Assembly (NCBI RefSeq): GCF_014189455.1
Contig: NZ_CP050296.1
Coordinates: 1,980,001-2,044,000 of the forward strand
Direction of reading: 5' to 3'
Length of the DNA stretch: 64,000 bases
From: Mesorhizobium huakuii
GTDB lineage: Bacteria; Pseudomonadota; Alphaproteobacteria; Rhizobiales; Rhizobiaceae
The translations under genes were made by a program, and so were the position numbers. This document shows, piece by piece, positions 22,587 to 30,914 of this stretch. Positions within the stretch are counted from its first letter, which is position 1. Each line of letters opens with the position of its first letter. Under the pieces are notes generated by a model. The model was not told the origin of the DNA and searched no databases. It saw only the letters and a list, made by a program, of their open reading frames with translations.

Positions 22587-23336
22587 ATGCCAGAGCCCCG
22601 ACGATCGACGATCGATGCCGGAGAAGTGGAACGCTTTTCCGCCCTTGCCGCCGAATGGTGGAACCCGAACGGCAAGTTTCGACCGCTGCACAAATTCAAT
22701 CCGGTCCGGCTTTCCTATATCCGCGACCAGATCGCGGCGCGCTTTGGCCGTGACCCGCGTGCCGCGCGGCCGTTCGAGGGGCTGCGCATCCTCGATATCG
22801 GCTGCGGCGGTGGCCTTTTGTGCGAGCCGATGGCGCGGCTTGGCGCCGAGGTCGTGGGAGCGGATGCCTCCGAGACAAACATCGAAGTGGCGAAACTGCA
22901 CGCGGCCGAAGGCAATGTGAGCGTCGACTACCGCGCCACGACGGCCGAGGACCTTGCCGACGCCGGCGAGACATTCGACGTCATCCTCAACATGGAAGTG
23001 GTCGAGCATGTCGCCGACATCGACCTGTTCGTCGCCAAATGCGGACAGATGGTCCGGCCCGGCGGCATCATGTTCGTGGCCACCATCAACCGCACGCTGA
23101 AGGCGCTCGGCCTGGCCATCATCGGCGCCGAATATGTGCTGCGCTGGCTGCCGCGCGGCACCCACCAGTTCGGCAAGCTGGTGCGCCCGGAAGAGCTGGA
23201 AAAGGCGCTGGGTGGCGCCGGTCTGACCATCATCGACCGCACCGGCGTCACCTACAATCCGCTCGCCGATCGCTGGGCGCGGTCGAAGGACATGGACGTC
23301 AATTACATGGTGCTGGCGGAAAAGGGATCGGTCTGA
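22587..23336 (+). CDS. ubiG: Ubiquinone biosynthesis O-methyltransferase
   Basis: UbiG performs both O-methylations in ubiquinone synthesis with S-adenosylmethionine. The 249-residue protein has the SAM motif [19 protein letters not shown] near residue 68, the conserved [20 protein letters not shown] terminus and the [14 protein letters not shown] segment found in the family. TAGGAGACC sits five bases before the ATG. In related genomes ubiG lies next to lysC; here 7 kb of accessory genes intervene. Confidence 0.97.
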   Translation: MPEPRRSTIDAGEVERFSALAAEWWNPNGKFRPLHKFNPVRLSYIRDQIAARFGRDPRAARPFEGLRILDIGCGGGLLCEPMARLGAEVVGADASETNIEVAKLHAAEGNVSVDYRATTAEDLADAGETFDVILNMEVVEHVADIDLFVAKCGQMVRPGGIMFVATINRTLKALGLAIIGAEYVLRWLPRGTHQFGKLVRPEELEKALGGAGLTIIDRTGVTYNPLADRWARSKDMDVNYMVLAEKGSV

Positions 23337-23379
23337 CTACGTTCGCGGAATGCGCGCCAAGGACGTGTTGAGATTCGGG

Positions 23380-23892
23380 TCAGGCCGAATCGAGCGGCCG
23401 ATAGCCGCCCCGCCAATAGATCAGCGCCTGGCCGGCATCGCGGGTGCGCACCGCCTCGACCGAGCCGATGACGATGGAATGCGTGCCGCGGTCGATCATC
23501 TCGTCGAGGCTGCAGTCGAAGGCCGCCACCGCGTCCGAAATCAGCGCGGCTCCGGTCTTCAGCGTCACCCATTCGGCGCCCTCGTAGCGGTCCTTGCCCT
23601 TGATGCCGCCAAAGCCGGAGAACCGCTCCGCCACGCGCTGGTGTTGAGGTCCGAGCGAATTGACGCCGAAATGCCGGTAACGCTCTATCACCGGCCAGGT
23701 CGATGACGACCGGTTGACGCAAGCGATCACCTTGGGTGGCTCAGCCGACAGCGAGACCACCGAAATGACGACAAGGCCCGAGCGGTCGTCACCGACGCCA
23801 GCGGTGATGACGCTGACATTGCCGACGATGAGCCGCATGGCGGCGCGGAAGTCGGCGACGTCGACCGGGCCCTCACTCGAGACTGTGGACAT
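23380..23892 (-). CDS. Flavin reductase family protein
   Basis: This 170-residue enzyme belongs to the flavin reductase-like FMN-binding family, small components that reduce FMN with NAD(P)H and feed a partner monooxygenase. Family features are DFRAAMRLIVGNVSVIT at the N terminus, SLSAEPPKVIACVNRSS and the C-terminal GTHSIVIGSVEAV. A strong GGAGG stands before the ATG. Just upstream lies the tail of a flavin-dependent monooxygenase, the expected partner, whose body is missing. The reductase may now serve another oxygenase. Confidence 0.88.
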   Translation of the reverse strand: MSTVSSEGPVDVADFRAAMRLIVGNVSVITAGVGDDRSGLVVISVVSLSAEPPKVIACVNRSSSTWPVIERYRHFGVNSLGPQHQRVAERFSGFGGIKGKDRYEGAEWVTLKTGAALISDAVAAFDCSLDEMIDRGTHSIVIGSVEAVRTRDAGQALIYWRGGYRPLDSA

Positions 23893-23901
23893 AACATCCT
23901 C

Positions 23902-24080
23902 CTAAGCCGCCGACTGCATCGCGGCCGGCGCGATGCGGATGCCTCTCTGTTCGAGAATGGGTAGCACGGTGTCGCGGAAATAGGGGAACTCCTCGGCATA
24001 ATCGACGAAGGACAACGTCGAGCCGCCGCCACGCACCGCCGCCGGCATCCAAGGCCGGAGCCCGGCGGCGATGCGGACCG
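23902..24080 (-). pseudogene. 3' remnant of an LLM-class flavin-dependent monooxygenase
   Basis: A frame without its own start reads FSAAVRIAAGLRPWM and then GGSTLSFVDYAEEFPYF, RDTVLPILEQRGIR, ending in a TAG that overlaps the ribosome site of the flavin reductase. This matches the C terminus of luciferase-like monooxygenases that work with such reductases. The rest of the gene is absent; the frame is closed upstream by the stop of the EamA transporter. A deletion appears to have removed about 1 kb and brought the transporter close. The identification rests on a short segment. Confidence 0.6.
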
Positions 24081-24102
24081 CGGCGGAAAACTTTGAAGAC
24101 GT

Positions 24103-25012
24103 TTACGCAGGCTGCGGCTTCGCGATGGCCTGGCTCTGCGCCTTCGTGGTGATGAAGACGCCGCCGGTGATGATGACGGCGCCGGCCCAGGTCAGCAACT
24201 GATAGTGCTCGCCAAGGAAGATCGTGCCGGCAAAGAGCCCGACGGCGGAGGCCACATAGCCGATCTGGCTGAGATAGACCGGACCACCGACCGCCTGCAG
24301 CCGGAAGAAGAAGGCGAACATCGCCGACGCGGATGCGACCTGCGCGACGACGACCAGCGGCACGGCGCCGAGCGGGGCGAAGGCCTCGACGCCGAACAAG
24401 GCAAGAATGCCGGCGAGCAACAGCGTTGCCGACGCCAGGTGGCTGCCGACGGCAAGCTCGATCGGCCCGGTACCTTCCGGCCAGTCGACGGTGCGGTAGA
24501 TGTTGCCGGCGGCAAGGCTGACCGGGATCAGTAGGCCGATCACCACCCAGAACAGATCGGCCGGCTGGCCGGCCTCGCCGCGCGTCACCGCCACCATGAC
24601 GGCGCCGACGAAGCCGACGGCAATGCCGACAATGCCCAGCATGTTGGGGCGCCGGACACGCAGCAGGATCGAGAACACCAGCGTGATGACGGGCGACAGC
24701 GTGAACATGATGCCGGTATAGCCGGCGCCCAGATGCGGTATGGCCGAGAACATCAAGAGATTGGGGACGGCATAGGACACGGCGGCTGTGACGAAGAAAT
24801 AGCGCAGTTTGTGCGCGGTGAGCCGGATGTGCTGGCCTCGTGCCAAGAGCACGCACAAAAAGCACGCCGCCGGCACCGAGCGAGATGACGAAAGCCCAGA
24901 CCATGGCCGGCACGCCGGCCGCCGTGGCGAGCTTGCCGAAGGGCAGGGTCAGCCCGAGCAGGCCGCCGGTGACGATCAGCAGGCCAAGCGCCGAATCCCA
25001 GAGAAATTTCAT
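24103..25012 (-). pseudogene. EamA/DMT family transporter, frameshifted
   Basis: This is a ten-helix drug/metabolite transporter of the EamA type with two internal repeats. The first 40 residues (from 25012, MKFLWDSALGLLIVTGGLLG) are in one frame and the rest (LLARGQHIRLTAHKLRYFF onward) in another. The break is near 24850-24856, where one base too many separates GVLFV from VLLARG; removing it gives a continuous 302-residue protein. Two operator-like palindromes and a divergent MarR regulator lie upstream, so export of a MarR ligand is a reasonable guess. Whether the frameshift is real is uncertain. Confidence 0.85.
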
Positions 25013-25070
25013 CGGATGGTCCCGTCACTCAATTGCGAAATTTGACACTTGCGGCGCTTGGCCGGCTCTG

Positions 25071-25087
25071 TATCTTGAGGTAAGATA
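25071..25087. promoter_or_regulatory. MarR-type operator candidate 1
   Basis: TATCTTGAGGTAAGATA has perfect 6-bp arms around a 5-bp centre, as MarR dimers prefer. It lies in the divergent region between the EamA transporter and the MarR gene. Confidence 0.55.
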
Positions 25088-25096
25088 ATACAAAGA

Positions 25097-25112
25097 ATCT
25101 TAATGTCAAGAT
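25097..25112. promoter_or_regulatory. MarR-type operator candidate 2
   Basis: ATCTTAATGTCAAGAT repeats the ATCTT...AAGAT arms of the first site about 25 bp away. It overlaps an in-frame ATG at 25103, which suggests translation of MarR starts further down. Confidence 0.5.
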
Positions 25113-25129
25113 ATTTAATGGTGAGACAG

Positions 25130-25615
25130 ATGGATCGCGCGGCAAAAGCGATCGAGCAGTGGAAACGGGAACGGCCGGATCTTGATGTCTCGCCGATGGG
25201 CGTGCTGGGGCGGCTGAACGAAGCCTCGTCGCTGATCGCGCGTGACCGCCTCGCCCCGCTGTTTGCTCGATTCGGATTGCAGGCCGGCGAGTTCGACGTG
25301 CTGGCGACGCTACGCCGCTCCGAAGCCCCTTACGCGCTGACGCCGACCGCTCTTTACGAAGCGACGATGGTGACATCAGGCGCCATGACCAACCGGCTCG
25401 ACCGGCTGGAAAAGGCCGGATTGATCCTGCGCGGCCCGCACCCCAACGACCGGCGTGGCATTGTCGTGCAACTGACCGAAAAAGGGCTGGCCTTAATCGA
25501 CGAGGCTGTCACCGCGCACGTCGCCAACGAGCATGAGATTCTCGCTGGCCTGACCCGAGCCGAGCAGGAGACGCTTGCGCGTCTGCTTGAGAAATTGATT
25601 GGGAGCCTGAGTTAG
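25130..25615 (+). CDS. MarR family transcriptional regulator
   Basis: This 161-residue winged-helix dimer probably represses its own promoter and the divergent EamA transporter until a small ligand binds. The wing region is visible as TALYEATMVTSGAMTNRLDRLEKAGLILRG then DDRRG-like NDRRGIVVQLT. The ATG at 25130 is chosen because a GGTGAG lies nearby and because the ATG at 25103 is inside an operator-like palindrome; starts at 25103 or 25118 are possible. Ligand unknown. Confidence 0.9.
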   Translation: MDRAAKAIEQWKRERPDLDVSPMGVLGRLNEASSLIARDRLAPLFARFGLQAGEFDVLATLRRSEAPYALTPTALYEATMVTSGAMTNRLDRLEKAGLILRGPHPNDRRGIVVQLTEKGLALIDEAVTAHVANEHEILAGLTRAEQETLARLLEKLIGSLS

Positions 25616-25692
25616 CCTTAGCCTGTAGCTGAGGACCCTGGGAACACATCGGTAATTTTTGAGCACGAACACACCCGCCACGAACGGGACGG

Positions 25693-26376
25693 TCAGTTCG
25701 GTGGCTCGGAAAAGCTTCCGCGCTCCTGCCGCCTTGCGCTCCGGCCCCGCCGCAGCCGTGCGAGAAAGACAATCGTGTCCGCAAACCACACCGGCGTGCC
25801 AAGATGAATCAGGGCATCGCGCGCTCCGGCAATCTCTCGCGTATCGAGCGCCGCGTTGGAATAGTCAACGGCTCCCTGCTGTCGAGCCTCAACCCACCGT
25901 CGGATGCTCGCTCCATCGGGTAATTTGGCTGCGAAAGCCAGCTCCCGCCCCATACAGACCTCCTCTACCCTGGCGCGCAAAATTCCCCACTGATCGAGAC
26001 GCGCGTGCGTGGCCTCATGCACAATGGCACCAGCCACCTCCTCGATCGAGATGTGTTCGCCCATCACGAATCGTTCATCGAGTTCGCAGGTCGATGTCGA
26101 CCCCACGAACTGCCCGGCGGCGCCGGGAATGGTTGTGATCCAGATTTGTTTGAGGTCTCGGACTATCCGCCGGTATCGAGCAGGATCAACGGCTTGTATC
26201 AACTGCAGTGCGGCGGCAACCTTGTCCACATCCTTGCCGCCCTTGTCGGCGTCATAAATAATCAGCATTCCGCCGACTGTTTTCTTGTCGCTGGACCTTA
26301 CGGCCAGCCTGTCCAAGAAAATGCGAAACGATATCCTCGGACCCCGTCGCTGCTCAGCTTTCCGGGTTCGGGACAA
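25693..26376 (-). CDS. Hypothetical protein with HEATH zinc-metalloprotease-like motif
   Basis: I do not recognise this family. The frame codes for up to 227 residues from a TTG at 26376; an ATG at 26268 would give 191. The central stretch GAIVHEATHARLDQW carries an HExxH motif, the zinc-binding signature of many metallopeptidases, preceded by an acidic DERFVMGEHISIEE. A Glu in RVEEVCMGRELAF further on could be a third ligand. The C terminus has one hydrophobic stretch and a basic tail. No signal peptide is seen. It follows DUF1178 by 14 bases on the same strand and may be cotranscribed. Confidence 0.6.
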   Translation of the reverse strand: MSRTRKAEQRRGPRISFRIFLDRLAVRSSDKKTVGGMLIIYDADKGGKDVDKVAAALQLIQAVDPARYRRIVRDLKQIWITTIPGAAGQFVGSTSTCELDERFVMGEHISIEEVAGAIVHEATHARLDQWGILRARVEEVCMGRELAFAAKLPDGASIRRWVEARQQGAVDYSNAALDTREIAGARDALIHLGTPVWFADTIVFLARLRRGRSARRQERGSFSEPPN

Positions 26377-26390
26377 AGTTCTCTCGGAAC

Positions 26391-26816
26391 TCAGTTGCGG
26401 TCGTCCGGGAACACCGGGATCGGCATGAAATCGACGCCGTCGTCCGCCAGGCCCTTGGCCTCTTCCAGCGTCGCCTCGCCATAGATGCCGCGCGCATCGG
26501 TTTCGCCGAAATGGATCTTGCGCGCTTCCTCGGCGAACTTGTCGCCGACATAGTCGGCGTTCTCGCGCACCTTCTCGGCCATCGCCTTCAGTTGCGCCAA
26601 GGCCTGCTTCTGCGCCTCGCCCATGGCCAGCGCGATTGTTTCCTGCTTGCGAGCCGTGGAGACAGCCGGCGCCATCAGGGCCTTCTCAACCTTGTGAGAG
26701 CCGCAGCTCGGGCAATCGACAAAGCCGCGCTTCTTCTGGGTGTCGAAATCGTCATTGCTGCGGAACCAGCCCTCGAACTGGTGCTCGTTCTCGCAGATCA
26801 GGGAAAAGCGGATCAA
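26391..26816 (-). CDS. DUF1178 family protein
   Basis: This 141-residue protein matches DUF1178, alphaproteobacterial proteins with an N-terminal zinc-ribbon-like segment: ICENEHQFEGWF then VDCPSCGSHKVEKAL. A charged helical C terminus follows. The start codon is a TTG that overlaps the TGA stop of the upstream nitrilase gene (TTGA), so the two are translationally coupled. This pairing with the nitrilase is common in rhizobia from general knowledge. Function unknown. Confidence 0.85.
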   Translation of the reverse strand: MIRFSLICENEHQFEGWFRSNDDFDTQKKRGFVDCPSCGSHKVEKALMAPAVSTARKQETIALAMGEAQKQALAQLKAMAEKVRENADYVGDKFAEEARKIHFGETDARGIYGEATLEEAKGLADDGVDFMPIPVFPDDRN

Positions 26817-27682
26817 GAGGCTGCACCCCTAAGAAGCGGCGCGTCCACCGCGCCGGCATTGATGGTGAAATCCCGCGCATTCTTCAAATTGGGGATCTTC
26901 TTGCGCGCAGCAAGCGACTGCGCCGGGTCGATCTCGGCGACGATCACCGCCGGCTCGTCATGCGCGGCTTCGGCGATGATGCGGCCCCACGGATCGACGA
27001 TCAGCGAATGCCCAAAAGTCTCGCGGCCGTCCTCGTGCACGCCGCCTTGCGCGGCGGCGACGACAAAGGCGCCGTTCTCGATGGCGCGGGCTCTGAGCAG
27101 CACATGCCAGTGCGCTTCGCCGGTCTGGCGGGTGAAGGCGGCAGGCACGGTCAAAACATCGGCGCCGGCCAGCGCCTCGGCACGGAACAGTTGCGGGAAC
27201 CGCAGGTCGTAGCAGACCGCAAAGCCAAGCCTGGCGCCCGCAACCCCGGTCACGACGGCCTCGGTGCCCGGTTCGTAGGCGGCGGATTCGCGCCAGCTTT
27301 CGCCATTGTCGAGATCGACGTCGAACATATGGATCTTGTCATAGGTGGCGAGCACAGCGCCGTCCGGGCCAAACAGCAGCGCCCGGTTGGCGAGCTTGCC
27401 GTCGGCGCGCAGGATGGCGGTCGAGCCGATGTGCAGGAAGACGCCGAGTTCGCGCGCCAATCTGCGCGCGGTCGCGACGATGATATCCTTGTCTTCGGAG
27501 GTGAACGAGGCTGCCCGCGCTTCCTTGTCGCGGATCAGCGCCCCGGTCATTTCCGGCGTCTGGATGTAGGTCGCGCCCTGGGCCGCCGCTTCACGCACCA
27601 GCCGTTCGAGATCGACCGCGTTGCGCTCGGGGCTTTCGCCTGAACGCATCTGGACCGCCGCAGCCTTGAAAACACCCATCAT
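26813..27682 (-). CDS. Carbon-nitrogen hydrolase (Nit1-like amidase)
   Basis: This roughly 289-residue enzyme belongs to the nitrilase superfamily, branch 10 (Nit1/NitFhit-like), whose best studied members hydrolyse deaminated glutathione. The Glu-Lys-Cys triad is visible: Glu in IQTPEMTG, Lys in YDKIHMFDVDL and Cys in GFAVCYDLRFPQLF. Three consecutive ATGs (27685, 27682, 27679) could start it, just after a GAGGGT. The gene follows grxC by only a few bases, a glutaredoxin, which fits a role in glutathione repair, although that is inference. Confidence 0.9.
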   Translation of the reverse strand: MMGVFKAAAVQMRSGESPERNAVDLERLVREAAAQGATYIQTPEMTGALIRDKEARAASFTSEDKDIIVATARRLARELGVFLHIGSTAILRADGKLANRALLFGPDGAVLATYDKIHMFDVDLDNGESWRESAAYEPGTEAVVTGVAGARLGFAVCYDLRFPQLFRAEALAGADVLTVPAAFTRQTGEAHWHVLLRARAIENGAFVVAAAQGGVHEDGRETFGHSLIVDPWGRIIAEAAHDEPAVIVAEIDPAQSLAARKKIPNLKNARDFTINAGAVDAPLLRGAAS

Positions 27683-27689
27683 CATACCC

Positions 27690-27959
27690 TCAAATCGTCG
27701 CGCCGTTGGCGAGCAGTCTGTCCAGCCGGCCTTCGGCCTCCAGCTCGTGGAGGTCATCGCAGCCGCCGACATGCGTGTCGCCGATGAAAATCTGCGGAAA
27801 GGTCGTGCGGCCGTGAGCGCGCGAAATCATCTCCTGGCGCAATTCCGGCGAGAACGAAGCGTCGTGCTCGGTATAGGCGACGCCCTTGCGCTCCAGCAGC
27901 CGCTTGGCCGCCGTGCAGTAGCCGCACATCATGCGCGTATAGATCGTGACATCGACCAT
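27690..27959 (-). CDS. grxC: Glutaredoxin 3
   Basis: This 89-residue cytoplasmic thiol-disulfide oxidoreductase uses glutathione. It has the dithiol active site CGYC, the cis-Pro region TTFPQIFI and the GGCDDL glutathione-binding motif. The ATG at 27959 gives the standard N terminus MVDVTIYTR. In the sequence as given the frame continues upstream into comF without a stop, but this is best explained by a one-base error in a G6 run, so I treat the two as separate genes. Confidence 0.93.
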   Translation of the reverse strand: MVDVTIYTRMMCGYCTAAKRLLERKGVAYTEHDASFSPELRQEMISRAHGRTTFPQIFIGDTHVGGCDDLHELEAEGRLDRLLANGATI

Positions 27960-27985
27960 GACGAATTTCCGCTTTCGTTGCCGAC

Positions 27986-28775
27986 TTATATAGTCGCGGA
28001 CTCGTCCGCCCGGAAGTCCCCCCGGCAACACACGCGCAAAGGTCAGCACGTCGACGGCGGCCGCACCTCCCCTTTTCAGCGCCTTGGTGGCCGCGCGCAC
28101 GGTGGCGCCTGTGGTGTAGACGTCGTCGATCAGAAGCACCCTGCGGCCGGCGATCTCGATTTCCGCCTCGGCCGGCACACGAAAGGCGGCCCGCACATTC
28201 TCCTCGCGCTCCTGCCGCTCCAGCCCGACCTGCTGGCGGGTGAGTTTCACGCGCCGCATGGCGGAAGGCGCGAAAGACAGGCCGCTGAGCTCGCAAACCC
28301 CGCGCGCCAAGTCCGCCGACTGGTTGAACCGCCGCCTGAAAAAACGCCGCCAGTGCAGCGGCACCGGCACCACCACATCGGCCTCGGCGATGAGATCGGC
28401 ACCGGCGCGCACCATCCAGCGCGCCATCCAAGGGGCCAGATCGGTGCGGTCCTGGTATTTCAGCCCTTGCACCATCTGGCGGGCAACGCCGGAATAGGCG
28501 ACGGCCGCCCGCGCCCGTTCGAAGGGCGGCGGATCGGCGATCGCCTCGGCCGATAGAAAGCCCTCGCCCATATGGTGGGTGAACGGCGTGCCCATCACCG
28601 GACACCAGGGGCGTTCCAAGAGCCGCAGCTTCGGCCAGCAGGCGCCGCACAGCACGCCGGGCTGCGAGACATGCCGGCGGCAACCGGCGCAGACCGGCGG
28701 AAACAGCATGCGCGCCGGCCAGCCGAATGCCGATCGGGTGAGGTTCCTGATCCCGATGGACTTGATCTTGGACAT
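27986..28775 (-). pseudogene. comF: ComF family phosphoribosyltransferase-like protein, probable one-base frameshift
   Basis: ComF-family proteins combine a zinc finger with a phosphoribosyltransferase-like domain and take part in DNA uptake in competent species; in rhizobia the role is unclear. Visible are the cysteine pairs CAGC...CGAC near the N terminus and the PRPP-loop VLLIDDVYTTGAT. As given, the frame reads through into grxC. Removing one G from the run at 28018-28023 instead ends the protein at a TAA (27986-27988) as DFRADESATI, 262 residues, like other ComF proteins. The ATG at 28775 is a likely start. Confidence 0.8.
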
Positions 28776-28864
28776 GGGATCGGCCACGTGGTTGGTCCTG
28801 CGCACCGTGTATACCAAGTGTATCAGGGCGTGGACAAACAAGGATCCGCCCGTTGCACCCGATA

Positions 28865-29725
28865 ATGGATACCGATCTCTGGCTGGCGCACAAGCGGCGC
28901 GCGCTCACCCATCCGGTCGACGGCGCCGATTTCCTCATGAACCGCGCCGCCGAGGATCTTGCCGACCGGCTGGGCGCCGTCGAGCGCCGGTTCGGCAAGG
29001 CGGCGGTGCTGTTTTGCCAAACGCCGGCAGCGGCCGATGTGCTCGCCGCGAGCGGCAAGGTGGCCGAGATCGCCCGTGTCGAGACGGACTCGGCTTTCCT
29101 GGATGGTGCCGCCGGCCTGGTCGCACCGCTGGAAACCGTGCCGTTCGAACCGGCAAGCCTCGATCTGGCGGTGTCGCTTCTGTCGCTGCAGGCGATGAAC
29201 GACATTCCCGGCATGCTGATCCAGATCCGCCGCGCGCTGCGGCCGGACGGGCTTTTCCTCGGCGCCTTTGCCGGCGCCGGCACGCTCAGCGAGTTGCGCG
29301 AGAGCCTGCTTGCGGCCGAGACCGAGCTTTACGGCGGCGCCAGCCCGCGCGTCATCCCCTTCACCGATGTGCGCGACGCCGGCGCGCTTTTGCAGCGTGC
29401 CGGTCTCGCTTTGCCGGTCGCCGATGTCGAAACGGTGACGGTGCGCTACGCCAATCTGTTTGCCCTGATGGCCGATCTGCGCGCCATGGGCGAAACCAGC
29501 GCGCTTGCCGATCGCAGCCGGCGGCCGGGCACGCGCCAGCTGTTTGCCCGTGCCGCGGAAATCTATGCCGAGCGGTTTTCCGACCCCGACGGCCGGATCC
29601 GGGCAAGCTTCTCGATGGTCTGGATGTCAGGTTGGGCGCCCGATGCGTCGCAGCAAAAACCACTGAAGCCGGGCTCAGCCAAGGTCTCGCTGAAAGCTAT
29701 ACTGGAGGGTTCCGGCGAATCCTGA
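28865..29725 (+). CDS. SAM-dependent methyltransferase (NDUFAF5/BioC-like)
   Basis: This 286-residue protein resembles the class I methyltransferases related to BioC and to the mitochondrial complex I assembly factor NDUFAF5. The N-terminal block LWLAHKRRALTHPVDGADFLMNRAAEDLADRL is characteristic, and LSLLSLQAMNDIPG with QIRRALRPDGLFLGAFAG marks the SAM fold, although motif I is atypical. It is divergent from comF, an arrangement widespread in rhizobia. The start could also be the ATG at 28853. Its substrate is not evident. Confidence 0.82.
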   Translation: MDTDLWLAHKRRALTHPVDGADFLMNRAAEDLADRLGAVERRFGKAAVLFCQTPAAADVLAASGKVAEIARVETDSAFLDGAAGLVAPLETVPFEPASLDLAVSLLSLQAMNDIPGMLIQIRRALRPDGLFLGAFAGAGTLSELRESLLAAETELYGGASPRVIPFTDVRDAGALLQRAGLALPVADVETVTVRYANLFALMADLRAMGETSALADRSRRPGTRQLFARAAEIYAERFSDPDGRIRASFSMVWMSGWAPDASQQKPLKPGSAKVSLKAILEGSGES

Positions 29726-29745
29726 TGCGGCCGTCGCGATTGCGG

Positions 29746-29931
29746 TCAAGGCGATGCAAAGGCGTTCGCAAGCCTGCTGGTGTTGTCGCTGAACAGCCAG
29801 GTGATCGAGTTGAAGACCTGGCCGATGCCGCCGATGATGGTCAATGACAGCACACAGACGATCAGGGCGTATTCGACGGCAGTAGCGCCGGTCTCATCCG
29901 TCAGAAAACGCAGCAGCACTGTTTTCATCAC
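29746..29931 (-). CDS. Flp family type IVb pilin
   Basis: This 61-residue prepilin has the Flp signature: a short basic leader, then TGATAVEYALIV at the cleavage and start of the hydrophobic helix, and a short C terminus. Flp pilins are processed by a CpaA-like peptidase and assembled by the Tad system on the cell surface. No tad/cpa genes are in the window, so assembly depends on another locus. It is monocistronic here. Confidence 0.88.
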   Translation of the reverse strand: MMKTVLLRFLTDETGATAVEYALIVCVLSLTIIGGIGQVFNSITWLFSDNTSRLANAFASP

Positions 29932-30038
29932 CTCGATCCCCGTTGCCTGGACCTTACCGCCGATCTGTTAAGAAAGGTTAACGTCAAAGGCTTAACAGGC
30001 GGTGAAACCGCCCCCTTTTCGAAAATATCTTAACCATA

Positions 30039-30353
30039 TCAGCAGTCGCCGCTGGTCCTGCCGTCGGAGCCGATGATGCAGACTGACTCGGGCTGCGGCT
30101 GCAGCACGCTGCGGCGCACCGTATAGGTGCTGCGATGGCTGATCGAGCCGGTGGCCGTCATGTCGAGACCGGGAAAATCATCGCGCGCCGATTGCGAGCG
30201 CGTCTGGCTGTCGAGGAAAGGGGTCGCTATCAGCGCCAGCGCCACCGCGGCCGAGCCGAACAGCAGCGTGACGCGCAGAATGCCCATGCCCGCATCGGCG
30301 GCACGGAAGCTGCGGTCGGGCCGGATCGAATCCCAGTCCCTGTCCAGGCTCAT
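30039..30353 (-). CDS. Hypothetical single-pass membrane protein
   Basis: This 104-residue protein has a charged N terminus, one hydrophobic helix (about 24-43, VTLLFGSAAVALALIATPF) and a soluble C terminus with two cysteines (CIIGSDGRTSGDC). I do not recognise a named family; similar proteins next to Flp pilin genes occur in rhizobia as far as I know. The frame and codon use look coding. Confidence 0.6.
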   Translation of the reverse strand: MSLDRDWDSIRPDRSFRAADAGMGILRVTLLFGSAAVALALIATPFLDSQTRSQSARDDFPGLDMTATGSISHRSTYTVRRSVLQPQPESVCIIGSDGRTSGDC

Positions 30354-30479
30354 ACCATTGCTCCCCAGCGAATTAGCGACGCGGCCGCAAGGACACGGCC
30401 ATGCATCAATTTTTCATGATGAGATAAATCTTCCATTAACGCTGGCTGATATGGACCGTGGTCCCGATCCATCCGCTTC

Positions 30480-30914
30480 TCAAAGCAGGTCGATGAGGAA
30501 CGGTATCAGCGGCGCGTCGGCCGGCGGCATCGGATAGTCGCGCATCTGCTTGGGCCGCACCCATTTCAGCACCTGCCCTTCCCTCGGCTGGGCAATGCCG
30601 CGGAAGCGGCGGCAGACGAACAGCGGCATCAACAGATGGAAGTCGTCGTAGGAGTGGCTGGCGAAGGTGAGCGGCGCCAGGCACGGGATCTCGGTCTCGA
30701 TGCCGATCTCCTCATGCAGTTCACGGATGATGCATTGTTCCGGCGTCTCGCCGGGCTCGACCTTGCCGCCGGGAAATTCCCACAGGCCCGCAAGCTGCTT
30801 GCCTTCAGGCCGCTGCGCCAGGAGCACGCGGCCGTCGGCGTCGACCAGCGCGCAGGCGGCGACCAGCAGCAGGCGCTTGCCGCTATTCGCTGGATTATTC
30901 ATGCCCAACTTCAC
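30480..30914 (-). CDS. mutT: 8-oxo-dGTP diphosphatase (MutT-like Nudix)
   Basis: MutT removes oxidised guanine nucleotides from the pool and prevents A:T to C:G mutation. The 144-residue protein shows the Nudix box beginning at GGKVEPGET and running to RELHEEIGIE. The GTG at 30914 overlaps the stop of the acetyltransferase gene (GTGA); an ATG at 30902 is the alternative. It is the third gene of the argJ-GNAT-mutT operon. Confidence 0.9.
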   Translation of the reverse strand: MKLGMNNPANSGKRLLLVAACALVDADGRVLLAQRPEGKQLAGLWEFPGGKVEPGETPEQCIIRELHEEIGIETEIPCLAPLTFASHSYDDFHLLMPLFVCRRFRGIAQPREGQVLKWVRPKQMRDYPMPPADAPLIPFLIDLL

